From: VAYN01 sp964540905
GTDB taxonomy: Bacteria; Actinomycetota; Thermoleophilia; Solirubrobacterales; 70-9
Length of the DNA stretch: 8,003 nt
Direction of reading: 5' to 3'
Assembly (NCBI GenBank): GCA_964540905.1
Contig: CAZIOS010000050.1
Location: forward strand, 1 to 8,003
This document shows, piece after piece, positions 1-5,699 of this stretch. A program made the translations under genes and the position numbers. Position 1 is the stretch's first letter; every line of letters starts with the position of its first letter. The notes under the pieces are model-generated. The model did no database searches. It was not told the DNA's origin and was given only the letters and a program-made list of their open reading frames with translations.

Positions 1-197
1 AGGTCAGAAGCGGCAAGGGCTGGCGAGCGTTTCGCCGCTACTACACCCGCGAAGGCGGCCATTACAACATGAAGTACCGCTTCACCAGGACCTTCACCCG
101 CACCCCCTATGTGATGCGGGCACAGGTCCGCTCGCAGGTGGGCTATCCCTACCTGCAGGGCAACTCGAACTCGCTGCTGCTGCACGTGGTCCCGTAG
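1..197 (+). CDS. 3' end of a probable secreted/surface protein (partial)
   Basis: The reading frame is already open at the left edge (first whole codon at 3) and stops at TAG 195-197, leaving 64 residues. The visible part is rich in Tyr, Arg, Phe, Ser and Thr and shows the pattern KYRFTRTF, then MRAQVRSQVGYPYLQGNS, then a hydrophobic LLLHVVP end. I recognise this as the C-terminal beta-sandwich-like repeat seen at the ends of many exported proteins of Solirubrobacterales-type actinobacteria (consensus roughly YRF...FRA.V....GYPY..G.S). That identification is from memory of the family pattern, not from a search. The N-terminal part, any signal peptide and the enzymatic or binding domain lie outside the window. 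The gene differs in style from the plasmid-type genes downstream, so the junction after it may be a boundary between cargo or chromosomal DNA and the transfer module. Confidence 0.7.
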   Translation, partial: VRSGKGWRAFRRYYTREGGHYNMKYRFTRTFTRTPYVMRAQVRSQVGYPYLQGNSNSLLLHVVP

Positions 198-216
198 AGG
201 AGAGCCGGTGGGTGGT

Positions 217-249
217 GGCGGGTCCGGCCCCAGCGGAGTCGGACCCGCC
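217..249 (+). terminator. Hairpin terminator-like structure after the first gene
   Basis: A perfect 10-bp stem, GGCGGGTCCG (217-226) and CGGACCCGCC (240-249), encloses a 13-base loop and begins 20 bases after the stop codon. There is no T-tract, so it would be a U-less GC hairpin of the kind proposed for high-GC actinobacteria. It could also just be a structured spacer. Confidence 0.5.
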
Positions 250-287
250 CCTCCTCCGCCGGGGCACGGCCACGCCTCGGTCGCGCG

Positions 288-369
288 GCCTCATCGCGGA
301 GCCGACCCTGCCGAGGGTCGCACGCCCTGCGGGCGTGCCCACGGGCGGGGATCGGCCCCGCGATGGGCG
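288..369 (+). repeat. Nested palindromic leader 1 (before zinc-ribbon gene)
   Basis: The outer arms are 288-305 (core CATCGCGGAGCCGA) and 352-369 (core TCGGCCCCGCGATG). They pair over 18 positions with one A-C mismatch and one G-T wobble. Inside are two hairpins: CCCT and AGGG around GCCG (306-317), and GCACGCCC with GGGCGTGC around a TGC triloop (320-338). The right arm ends 7 bases before the Shine-Dalgarno of the next gene. It shares its design with leaders at 1057, 3390 and 3826. Confidence 0.65.
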
Positions 370-376
370 GGGCCTC

Positions 377-386
377 AAGGAGGAGG
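377..386 (+). promoter_or_regulatory. Ribosome binding site deciding the start at 393
   Basis: AAGGAGGAGG ends 6 bases before ATG 393. The in-frame ATG at 363 lies inside the right arm of the upstream palindrome and has no such site, so 393 is preferred. Confidence 0.8.
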
Positions 387-392
387 TCAACG

Positions 393-1043
393 ATGGAGCT
401 TCGATGCCCTGATTGCTGCAGCCCTGAGGTGGAGAAGGACTCGCAGAGCCCGCCCACAGGGCTGCGCTGCGCGAACTGCGGTGCCGGATTTCAGCGCGAC
501 CGCGCGCTGATCACCATCCGCGACGCGGAGTCCTGTTCCAGCGAGACGGCGCAGGTCGACCTGTTCGCCTTCGACCCCGAGCTGGCCGCAGCCCAGCTGC
601 GCGATCCCGACGGCGCCATCGCCGCCGCCAGCCCCTACAGCGACGCCGACGAGCTGAACCTCCTCGTCGAAGACGCCCAGGGGGCCAAGGTCATCGTCGC
701 CGCGCACGAGTTCGCCCGGCTGTTCGTCTATCCGCTGTCGCTTAGCGAACCCGAGCCGCTTCTCGCTCTGAGCACCGACGCCGGCCCGACTCTGCTCGGC
801 GGCTCCGTGGACCTGCGGCAGGGCGATGAGGAGGACCCGATTGCCTTCACCGTCCGCCTCCTCGCTGGGATTGTGGAGGAGGCCAACGGCCTCGCCGCCG
901 AGCGGCCTGCGGACTCTCAGCGGCTCGATCGCATCGCCGCCTACCTCAACGAGCACCGCCCCTGGAGCGGCGGCGACGTCTGCGAAGTCCTCGCCACCGA
1001 GCTTCAGGCGAGCGGGCGGCGGCTGCTCGATGCGCATGAGTGA
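393..1043 (+). CDS. Zinc-ribbon protein of unknown function, 216 aa
   Basis: I do not recognise a named family. The N-terminus has a clear four-cysteine zinc ribbon: Cys5-x2-Cys8 (with an extra Cys9) and Cys26-x2-Cys29, in the contexts CPDC and CANC. The rest (about residues 40-216) is acidic, rich in Ala, Leu, Asp and Glu, with no transmembrane segment or signal peptide visible, so it is probably cytoplasmic. Residues around 90-110 (QGAKVIVAAHEFARLF) look like an alternating strand/helix core. Zinc ribbons of this type often serve as nucleic-acid or protein docking modules, but no catalytic motif is visible. The start at 393 is chosen because of the strong Shine-Dalgarno at 377-386. The stop at 1041-1043 is followed at once by a 7-bp hairpin and the next nested palindrome. 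Being the first gene of the module, ahead of the ParB-like gene, it may be an accessory plasmid function. Confidence 0.8.
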   Translation: MELRCPDCCSPEVEKDSQSPPTGLRCANCGAGFQRDRALITIRDAESCSSETAQVDLFAFDPELAAAQLRDPDGAIAAASPYSDADELNLLVEDAQGAKVIVAAHEFARLFVYPLSLSEPEPLLALSTDAGPTLLGGSVDLRQGDEEDPIAFTVRLLAGIVEEANGLAAERPADSQRLDRIAAYLNEHRPWSGGDVCEVLATELQASGRRLLDAHE

Positions 1044-1060
1044 TCCCGCGCCTCGCGGGA
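1044..1060 (+). terminator. Short GC hairpin directly after the stop codon
   Basis: TCCCGCG (1044-1050), loop CCT, CGCGGGA (1054-1060): a perfect 7-bp stem abutting the TGA at 1041-1043. There is no T-tract. It overlaps the left arm of leader 2 (1057-1073), so the two structures are mutually exclusive. That would be compatible with a switch, or simply with overlapping palindromes. Confidence 0.4.
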
Positions 1061-1115
1061 GCCGGCACCCCGGATGATCGCGCGCTTCGCGCGCGGGCCC
1101 GGGGCACCGGCTCCC
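1057..1115 (+). repeat. Nested palindromic leader 2 (before parB-like gene)
   Basis: The outer arms GGGAGCCGGCACCCCGG (1057-1073) and CCGGGGCACCGGCTCCC (1099-1115) pair at 15 of 17 positions. The inner hairpin is CGCGCGC, triloop TTC, GCGCGCG (1079-1095), a perfect 7 bp. The right arm ends about 30 bases before the GGAG ribosome site of the ParB-like gene. Confidence 0.7.
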
Positions 1116-1145
1116 GCATCGGGCGGGAGGCCCCTGTTCAAAAAA

Positions 1146-1149
1146 GGAG
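1146..1149 (+). promoter_or_regulatory. Ribosome binding site deciding the start at 1157
   Basis: GGAG follows an unusual A-run (1140-1145) and sits 7 bases before ATG 1157. The in-frame ATG at 1040 would place the whole palindrome inside the protein and is rejected. Confidence 0.75.
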
Positions 1150-1156
1150 TCCTGTC

Positions 1157-2692
1157 ATGAGCACGACCCAGTTGACGACCCCAGAAGTCGAGATCGACAA
1201 GATCGATATCGACGCGGAGTTCAACTCCCGCGAGCACTTCGACCAGACCCAGCTCGCGGCGATGGCCGAGACGATCAAGCTGGCCGGCCTCGTCCAGCCC
1301 CTCGACGTCCGCCCGGCGGCGGACGGCCGATTCCTCCTCATCGCCGGGGAGCGACGCTATCGGGCCGCCAAGCTCGCCGGCCTGAAGAAGGTGCCGGTCA
1401 CCTCCGGCACGGGCAACCCGCGCGACCGGGCGTTCTTCGAGAACCACAGTCGCGTCGACCTCAACCCGATCGAGACCGCGCTCGACATCAAGGCGTTCGC
1501 CGAGGAGCACAACCTCACCTCCAACGCCAAGATCGCCGCGCAGCTCAATCCGGCCAAGCCGGACGAAAAAAAGAAGTGGGTGGGCGAGCACCTGCGCCTC
1601 CTGAGCCTCCCCGAGGAGGTCCAGGGATACATCGCCGCGGGAGACGTGCCGGTCGCCGGCGAGCCGAAGCTGCGCAAGATCGCCGCGGTCTCGCCCGAGG
1701 TCGCCGCCTTCATCTGCGAGGTGGCGAGAAAGAACGGCATCTCCGGCGCCGCCTTCCTCGAGCGCTTCGGCGAACTGGTCGAGACCGCGGGCGCCTCGGA
1801 GGCGAAGGGCGCGCCGACGATGATCCGGGTGCGCGGCTTCCGGTTGAGCGAGACGGTTCGCGACAAGGCCCGCCGGCGCGAGCTCGTCGAGCGGATCAAC
1901 GCCACCCTGCCCGACTGGCGACAGGACGACGACCCGACGGTCCAGCTCGGGGACGAGGAGGTCGACGCGGCGCGGGCCGCCGGCTGCCTGGTCGAGTACC
2001 ACTCCGAACGGCGCCACTACGCGACCACCTACGCCTACATCACCGACGCGGAGTTCGCGACCGACCTGATCGAGCGCCTCGTCGAGCGCCGCGAGAAGGA
2101 GACCGAGGCCGCCGCGGTCGCCGAGGCCGAGGCGAAGTCCGAGAGGAAGGACGAGCAGCAGAAGCTCCGCGAGGAGCGGAAGCGCTCGGGCGAGAAAACG
2201 CCGCAGGCCAAGGCGAAGGAGCGCAAAGGGATCGCCCGGCGCTTCAACGAATCGCTCAAACTGGCGCTGCTGAAGAAGCGCACGGCGGCGCGCCGCAAGA
2301 AGTACGCGCTCTCCCGCGCCCAGGCGGTCGCCGTCCAGCTCGTCTCCGACAACCCCGAGCTGGCGGGGAGGGGCCTGCGGCTCGTCTCCGACCAGCTGCA
2401 GGACCTCGAGGTCAAGTCGCTGAAGAACGGCAAGTCGCGCGAGAAGGTCCTCTACGCCGACAAGGCGCAGAGCAACGCCGAGCTGCTGCGGCGGGCGCTT
2501 GGGACGAAGGACCCGCTGGAGGTGATCGAGGTCCTCTCCGAGGCGCTGCTCGCCGGGATCCTCGCCGACGGGGAGGAGGTCCCGGGCAAGGACCACATCG
2601 GCTGGTCGACGCCGGTCGCCAAGGAGGTCGAGAAACTGATGGCGACGGAGATCAAGGAGGTACGGCCGCGCCGGGTGCGCAAGCCGTACTGA
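1157..2692 (+). CDS. ParB/RepB/Spo0J-type partition or nucleoid-associated protein, 511 aa
   Basis: ParB-family proteins bind DNA and, in characterised members, hydrolyse CTP to clamp and slide on DNA, usually for plasmid or chromosome segregation. The N-terminal domain is clear. Residues 11-60 have the ParB start pattern (I..I.....NSR....Q...LA.TIK..GLVQPL.VRP). GERRYRA at 64-70 is the box II motif, and ENHSRVDLNPIETA at 95-108 matches the ENxxRxDLNPxExA nucleotide-binding motif. Residues about 119-165 look like the central helix-turn-helix (KIAAQL...WVGEHLRLLSLPEEVQGYI). Beyond the usual length of 280-350 residues there is a long extension. It includes a Lys/Arg/Glu/Ala-rich likely coiled-coil stretch (about 305-395) and a further C-terminal domain. 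No ParA ATPase gene is next to it in the window, and no canonical parS site (TGTTTCACGTGAAACA) is visible. It may therefore be a plasmid ParB-like regulator rather than a classic partition protein. A terminator hairpin follows. Confidence 0.85.
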   Translation: MSTTQLTTPEVEIDKIDIDAEFNSREHFDQTQLAAMAETIKLAGLVQPLDVRPAADGRFLLIAGERRYRAAKLAGLKKVPVTSGTGNPRDRAFFENHSRVDLNPIETALDIKAFAEEHNLTSNAKIAAQLNPAKPDEKKKWVGEHLRLLSLPEEVQGYIAAGDVPVAGEPKLRKIAAVSPEVAAFICEVARKNGISGAAFLERFGELVETAGASEAKGAPTMIRVRGFRLSETVRDKARRRELVERINATLPDWRQDDDPTVQLGDEEVDAARAAGCLVEYHSERRHYATTYAYITDAEFATDLIERLVERREKETEAAAVAEAEAKSERKDEQQKLREERKRSGEKTPQAKAKERKGIARRFNESLKLALLKKRTAARRKKYALSRAQAVAVQLVSDNPELAGRGLRLVSDQLQDLEVKSLKNGKSREKVLYADKAQSNAELLRRALGTKDPLEVIEVLSEALLAGILADGEEVPGKDHIGWSTPVAKEVEKLMATEIKEVRPRRVRKPY

Positions 2693-2699
2693 GCGAACG

Positions 2700-2735
2700 G
2701 CGGGAGGGCCGTCTCCGCGGCGGCCCTTCCGTCTT
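2700..2735 (+). terminator. Probable terminator after the ParB-like gene
   Basis: CGGGAGGGCCG (2701-2711) pairs with CGGCCCTTCCG (2721-2731) over 11 bp, with one G-T wobble and a 9-base loop. It starts 8 bases after the stop codon and is followed by the pyrimidine-rich GTCTTCTCCC, a weak U-like tail. Confidence 0.7.
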
Positions 2736-2816
2736 CTCCCGTCTCGTGCCGCCGTGGAGCGGTCAGGCCCGCCGGTCTAGCAGACCTCCCCCGGCCCGGG
2801 CTCCGCCCGCGCCTCC

Positions 2817-2836
2817 CCCGGCCTGCTGGGGCCGGG
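2817..2836 (+). repeat. GC hairpin abutting a start codon
   Basis: CCCGGCC (2817-2823), six-base loop, GGCCGGG (2830-2836): a perfect 7-bp stem ending two bases before ATG 2839. It occupies the place where a Shine-Dalgarno would normally be. Confidence 0.5.
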
Positions 2837-2838
2837 CC

Positions 2839-3138
2839 ATGACCACTCCACGCCAGCACCCGAACCCAGACAAGCCCAGCGCCCGCCTGCTCGAGGTCCT
2901 CGCCGAGATGGCGGCAGAGCGAGGGGTGACCTACGAGGTCCCCACGACCGCCGCCCGGGGAAGGGCCGAGTTCCGCCGGCTCCGCGCCATCCCCCGCAGC
3001 CATCGCGGGGACGCGCGGCGCGAGCGCGAGGAGATCCGCGCCGCCCTGGAGCGCGGCTATGGCACCGCACCGCGCGAGCACGAGCTCGGCGGCTGGGGAT
3101 CGACCGCCCACTGGCGATCGGACCTCGACGATGGGTAG
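2839..3138 (+). CDS. Small protein of unknown function, 99 aa
   Basis: I do not recognise this with confidence. The N-terminal half (PSARLLEVLAEMAAERGV, then P.T...G.AEF.RL) loosely resembles small actinobacterial phage/plasmid proteins with the layout 'S..Q...L..LA...G....P.T...A...I..L' (DUF3072-like), but the key residues are not firmly matched. The C-terminal half is rich in Arg and Glu and predicted helical (residues about 55-75), ending in GGWGSTAHWRSDLDDG. There are no membrane segments and no metal motifs. The start ATG 2839 has no Shine-Dalgarno, only a hairpin directly in front; ATG 2911 is an alternative start but is no better supported. Codon third positions are strongly G/C, as in the neighbours. 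The last 8 bases overlap the next gene, implying translational coupling. Confidence 0.6.
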   Translation: MTTPRQHPNPDKPSARLLEVLAEMAAERGVTYEVPTTAARGRAEFRRLRAIPRSHRGDARREREEIRAALERGYGTAPREHELGGWGSTAHWRSDLDDG

Positions 3139-3376
3139 GCACGACCCACGCGGCGAGGCACCCGGTCGGCTCGATCTCCTCGGCGCGGCCGCCGAAGGCT
3201 GGTGGGAGTACGACGACGGCGCCTCCAGGGTCTTCGTCGTCGCCGCCGGGCGCGAGGAGGCCCGCGAGAAGGCCGCGGCGGCGCTGCGTGATCTCGGCGT
3301 GGTGCCCGGCGGCCCCCGCGGGCTGCACGAGAGCTTCGAGCGGATGCGCGACTTCGCGAAGAGAGGGCGGCGCTGA
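3131..3376 (+). CDS. Small protein of unknown function, 81 aa
   Basis: Starting at ATG 3131, this gene overlaps the stop (TAG 3136-3138) of the preceding one by 8 bases and has no ribosome site of its own, so it is probably translated by coupling. An in-frame ATG at 3059 would add 24 low-complexity residues lying over the upstream gene and is less likely. The protein has a short strand-rich part (GWWEYDDGASRVFVVAA, residues 23-39) followed by a helical, charged part (REEAREKAAAALRDLG) and a basic end (FAKRGRR). The 'WxYDDGxSRVFVVAAxxxExAREKAxxALRDLG' layout suggests a small alpha/beta fold with a beta strand followed by a helix, like a small nucleic-acid or protein-binding module. No catalytic residues are evident. 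It is followed at once by nested palindrome 3. Confidence 0.6.
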   Translation: MGRHDPRGEAPGRLDLLGAAAEGWWEYDDGASRVFVVAAGREEAREKAAAALRDLGVVPGGPRGLHESFERMRDFAKRGRR

Positions 3377-3389
3377 GCGACCCGCGCGG

Positions 3390-3444
3390 GGGCCGGTGCC
3401 CCCAATCCTCGCACGCTGCGCGTGCGTCCTGGCGGCACCGGCCC
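3390..3444 (+). repeat. Nested palindromic leader 3 (before 68-aa gene)
   Basis: The outer arms GGGCCGGTGCC (3390-3400) and GGCACCGGCCC (3434-3444) are a perfect 11 bp. The inner hairpin is CGCACGC, triloop TGC, GCGTGCG (3410-3426), a perfect 7 bp. The outer-stem sequence GCCGGTGCC nearly matches that of leader 2, showing sequence as well as structural kinship. It ends 22 bases before the next Shine-Dalgarno. Confidence 0.7.
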
Positions 3445-3466
3445 GCACCCGGCGGGACCACCACCG

Positions 3467-3473
3467 AAGGAGG
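3467..3473 (+). promoter_or_regulatory. Ribosome binding site deciding the start at 3480
   Basis: AAGGAGG lies 6 bases before ATG 3480. The block AAGGAGGCCCGAGATG is nearly identical to AAGGAGGCCCGAAATG in front of the SSB gene, which points to a shared translation-initiation cassette. Confidence 0.85.
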
Positions 3474-3479
3474 CCCGAG

Positions 3480-3686
3480 ATGGCAAACGCCACGTTGCAG
3501 AAGACCCGACCCAGCCCCACCGCGCGGCTCGCCGCGATGAGCGTCGAGGAGCGCCACGGCGCCTATGAGCGGGGTGAGCTGAACCTCGCCGAGCTGACCG
3601 TCTGGGCGGCCCTCTACCCCGACGAGGTGCCGATGGTCAACGACGAGCTGCCCTGGATCGCGCTGACCCTCGCCGATCTCGACTGA
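3480..3686 (+). CDS. Small acidic protein of unknown function, 68 aa
   Basis: No named family is recognised. The sequence reads as two or three helices with the core RLAAMSVEERHGAYERGELN, then LAELTVWAALYPDEVPMVNDELPWIALTLADLD to the end. The 'AMSVEERxxAYExGELxxxELxxWAxxYPDEVP' pattern resembles a compact helical domain, and the C-terminus is acidic and aromatic. It looks like a complete small plasmid/ICE protein rather than a fragment. The start has an excellent Shine-Dalgarno (3467-3473), its own nested palindrome upstream, and typical high-GC third positions. By position, before the ArdC-like and SSB genes, a role in early establishment or defence evasion is possible. That is guilt by association only. 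Confidence 0.75.
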   Translation: MANATLQKTRPSPTARLAAMSVEERHGAYERGELNLAELTVWAALYPDEVPMVNDELPWIALTLADLD

Positions 3687-3825
3687 GGCGAGACGTTCCC
3701 GATGGGCGGGCACTTCCGAGGAGGCTCACACCACAGCGTCTTCATCGTCGACCTCCCCATCCGCCCTGGCGAGGCACCGAAGCCGACCCCTGAGAGCAGG
3801 GCCGCGAGTGCTCCAGGCAGGGCCG

Positions 3826-3902
3826 CCCGCTGGGCGGGCGATGCCTCCCGATCCTGGCACGGCTTCGCCGTGCGGGCGGTCGGCGATCGCCCGCCCAGCG
3901 GG
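3826..3902 (+). repeat. Nested palindromic leader 4 (before ardC-like gene)
   Basis: The outer arms CCCGCTGGGCGGGCGAT (3826-3842) and ATCGCCCGCCCAGCGGG (3886-3902) form a perfect 17-bp stem. It is extended inward by GCC (3843-3845) with GGC (3882-3884) after a one-base bulge. The inner hairpin is GCACGGC, triloop TTC, GCCGTGC (3857-3873), a perfect 7 bp. The right arm ends 16 bases before the Shine-Dalgarno at 3919 and 140 bases or more downstream of the previous stop, so it belongs to the following gene rather than the preceding one. Confidence 0.75.
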
Positions 3903-3918
3903 GGCCGGGCCAGACTGC

Positions 3919-3924
3919 AAGGAG
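3919..3924 (+). promoter_or_regulatory. Ribosome binding site deciding the start at 3931
   Basis: AAGGAG, 6 bases before ATG 3931. The alternative in-frame ATG at 3808 lies upstream of the palindrome and would encode low-complexity sequence. Confidence 0.8.
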
Positions 3925-3930
3925 TCCGTC

Positions 3931-4872
3931 ATGGCGAAGAAGAGGAGTTCCCGGCGCCGAGCGCTGAGCGAGGCAGAGAGGGCGCAGAAGCGAGCCGCCG
4001 AGCGCGAGTTGATGGCCGCCGCGATCGAGCAGCTGCGCTCCAGCGAGGGCTGGCAGCGCTGGTTGCGCGTCCGCCGCCACTTCCACCGCTACTCCCTCCA
4101 CAACCAGCTCCTGATCGCCTTCCAGCGTCCCGGCGCCACCCGGGTCGCCGGCTTCCACAATTGGCTGAAGCTGGGCTACGCCGTGCGCAAAGGCGAGCAC
4201 GGCATCTCGATCTGGGCGCCATGCCCGCCCTCGGCCAAGAAGCTGCGCGAGTGGCGGGCGGCCGGCGCCGATTCCGAGCAGCGCCCGCGCACCCTCTTTC
4301 GCCTCGTCGCGGTCTTCGACCGCTCCCAGGTCGCACCGCTGCCCGAGTTCCCGGGTGGCCCCGCCGACCTCGACCCTCCCGGTCAGCCGATCGGCGGCGA
4401 CGGCCTCGCCGATCTCTTCGCGCCGCTGTGTGCGTTCGGCGCCTCGATCGGCTCGCCGATCGGGGTCGAGGAGATCGCCGGGTCGGCCCGGGGCTACTAC
4501 GTGCCGGTGACCAAGCGCATCGTCGTCGATGCGATCTCGGAGGGCTTCTCGGCCAACGCCCAGATCGCCACCGCGATCCACGAGCTCGCCCACGCGCTGG
4601 TGCGCTGCGACCGTCAAGAAGACGACCCGAAGCTGACCTACGCCGAGGAGGAGGTGGTGGTCGAGTGCGTCTCCTACACCGTCTGCTCGAGCGTCGGTCT
4701 TGACACCGCCGGCTCCTCGGTCCCCTACGTGACCGGCTGGAGCCAGGGCGGGGAGATCGAGCGCTACGCGGCGCTGATCGACCGGCTGGCCCGGCGCCTG
4801 GAGGACGCAGCTCTCGCCGCGGGCGCCCCAGACGGTGAGGCAGAGTCGGCGATGACCCCGAGCGCCGTCTGA
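3931..4872 (+). CDS. ArdC-type antirestriction protein with zincin metallopeptidase domain, 313 aa
   Basis: ArdC proteins bind single-stranded DNA and protect incoming conjugative DNA from restriction; they combine an N-terminal ssDNA-binding domain with a C-terminal metallopeptidase-like domain. Both parts are visible. Residues about 51-97 carry the ArdC-N pattern (F.RYS.HNQLLI..Q.PGAT.VAGF..W...GY.V.KGE.GI.IWAP). HELAH at 217-221, preceded by TAI and followed by ALV, is the HExxH zinc motif. The following EEEVVVECVSYTVC segment (about residues 237-250) supplies a likely third ligand Glu and the typical helix. The basic start (KKRSSRRR) and charged helix 13-35 may help DNA contact. The length of 313 residues is typical. 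The start has a clear ribosome site and its own palindromic leader. Its place next to SSB and near a relaxase fits a function on the newly entered strand. Whether it is a true antirestriction protein or a related ImmA/IrrE-like peptidase cannot be settled from sequence alone. Confidence 0.85.
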   Translation: MAKKRSSRRRALSEAERAQKRAAERELMAAAIEQLRSSEGWQRWLRVRRHFHRYSLHNQLLIAFQRPGATRVAGFHNWLKLGYAVRKGEHGISIWAPCPPSAKKLREWRAAGADSEQRPRTLFRLVAVFDRSQVAPLPEFPGGPADLDPPGQPIGGDGLADLFAPLCAFGASIGSPIGVEEIAGSARGYYVPVTKRIVVDAISEGFSANAQIATAIHELAHALVRCDRQEDDPKLTYAEEEVVVECVSYTVCSSVGLDTAGSSVPYVTGWSQGGEIERYAALIDRLARRLEDAALAAGAPDGEAESAMTPSAV

Positions 4873-5019
4873 GCGGCGGGCGTCGGACGCGATCCGCGCT
4901 CGGCGCCATCAGCGTCGGGGAGGGGAGCGCAGGCCAGGGCGAGAGCGGCGAGGACCAAGGCGTCGATGCTCTTCGAGCCTCCACCGAGGCGGCCCGATTC
5001 CTCCGCCCAGCTTGGCACG

Positions 5020-5072
5020 CACCGCCCCCGCGTCAACCCCGCAAGGGGGTTGCCCTCGCCTGCGGCTCGGTG
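5020..5072 (+). repeat. Weaker hairpin leader before ssb
   Basis: CAACCCC (5034-5040), five-base loop, GGGGTTG (5046-5052) is a perfect 7-bp hairpin. It is flanked by CACCG (5020-5024) and CGGTG (5068-5072), which can close an outer stem, and a GCC-TGC-GGC triloop lies near 5058-5066. The layout recalls leaders 1-4 but is degenerate. The rest of the 4873-5136 gap shows no gene. Confidence 0.4.
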
Positions 5073-5123
5073 ACACGGGTTCGGCCGCGCGCCCGCCAGG
5101 GCGGCGTAATCGAACCACCTCTC

Positions 5124-5130
5124 AAGGAGG
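5124..5130 (+). promoter_or_regulatory. Strong ribosome binding site of ssb
   Basis: AAGGAGG, 6 bases before ATG 5137, within a block shared almost base for base with the 3480 gene. Confidence 0.85.
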
Positions 5131-5136
5131 CCCGAA

Positions 5137-5586
5137 ATGAGTCAGAACATCAACACCGTGGTCATCACCGGCAACCTCACCCGGGACCCGGTGCTCAACC
5201 ACACCGGTGGCGGCACCGCGGTCGCCAACCTGCGGATCGCGTCCAACACCCGCCGCAAGAACGATCAGGGTGAGTGGGTCGACAAGGCCAACTACTTCGA
5301 CGTCACCGTCTGGGGCGCCCGCGGCGAGAGCTGCAAGGAGCACCTGGCGAAGGGCCGGCCGGTCGCGATCGAGGGCCGGCTGGAGTGGCGCGAGTGGGTC
5401 AACAAAGACGGCGACAAGCGCCAGTCGGTCGAGATCGTCGCCAACGCCGTCCAGTTCCTCGGCAAAGGCAAGCAGGGCGAGAGCGGGCAGGAGACCTCCG
5501 AGGAGGCCACCGCGGATCGCTTCCCCTCCGAGGAGGAGCCGGTCGGGGTCGGGGCCGGCGGCGAGCAGGACGACATCCCGTTCTGA
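5137..5586 (+). CDS. ssb: Single-stranded DNA-binding protein, 149 aa
   Basis: SSB coats single-stranded DNA and recruits repair and replication enzymes. Residues 1-110 are a canonical OB fold: MSQNINTVVITGNLTRDPVL at the start, VANLRIASN, then YFDVTVWG (about 54-61), KGRPVAIEGRLEWREW and VEIVANAVQFLG. A Gly/Glu-rich flexible linker follows (about 110-143), and the protein ends in DDIPF, the acidic tip that binds partner proteins in functional SSBs. Length is near the usual 150-180. It is translated from a strong ribosome site and closed by a classic intrinsic terminator, so it is probably a separate transcript. The host chromosome should encode its own essential ssb. This copy, beside a relaxase and an antirestriction gene, is most likely the element's own, acting on the strand during and after conjugation. 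Confidence 0.95.
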   Translation: MSQNINTVVITGNLTRDPVLNHTGGGTAVANLRIASNTRRKNDQGEWVDKANYFDVTVWGARGESCKEHLAKGRPVAIEGRLEWREWVNKDGDKRQSVEIVANAVQFLGKGKQGESGQETSEEATADRFPSEEEPVGVGAGGEQDDIPF

Positions 5587-5601
5587 GCCGCCGCCACCCA
5601 C

Positions 5602-5631
5602 AAGGCCCGGTGCGAGAGCACCGGGCCTTTT
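5602..5631 (+). terminator. Strong intrinsic terminator after ssb
   Basis: AAGGCCCGGTGC (5602-5613), loop GAGA, GCACCGGGCCTT (5618-5629): a perfect 12-bp stem running into TTTT (5628-5631). It lies 15 bases after the stop codon. This is the best terminator in the window. Confidence 0.95.
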
Positions 5632-5699
5632 CGTGCCCTTGCCAACGGCGTCCCGCGCGGGCCCCGGTCGCATCGCCCTGGCCTCGGCGGCCGCGAAGT

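Noticed and set aside
1004..2596. 530-codon open frame on the minus strand
   Set aside because: It lies fully antisense to the ParB-like gene and is rich in Leu, Gly, Arg and Val repeats, the usual shadow of a high-GC gene; no motif is visible.
1576..2838. Long plus-strand open frame running into the 99-aa gene
   Set aside because: It overlaps the ParB-like gene in another frame with Arg/Gly/Ala-rich sequence; only the part from 2839 is credible.
3702..4703. 333-codon plus-strand frame starting MGGHFRGGSHH
   Set aside because: No ribosome site; it crosses leader 4 and then runs out of frame with the ArdC-like gene.
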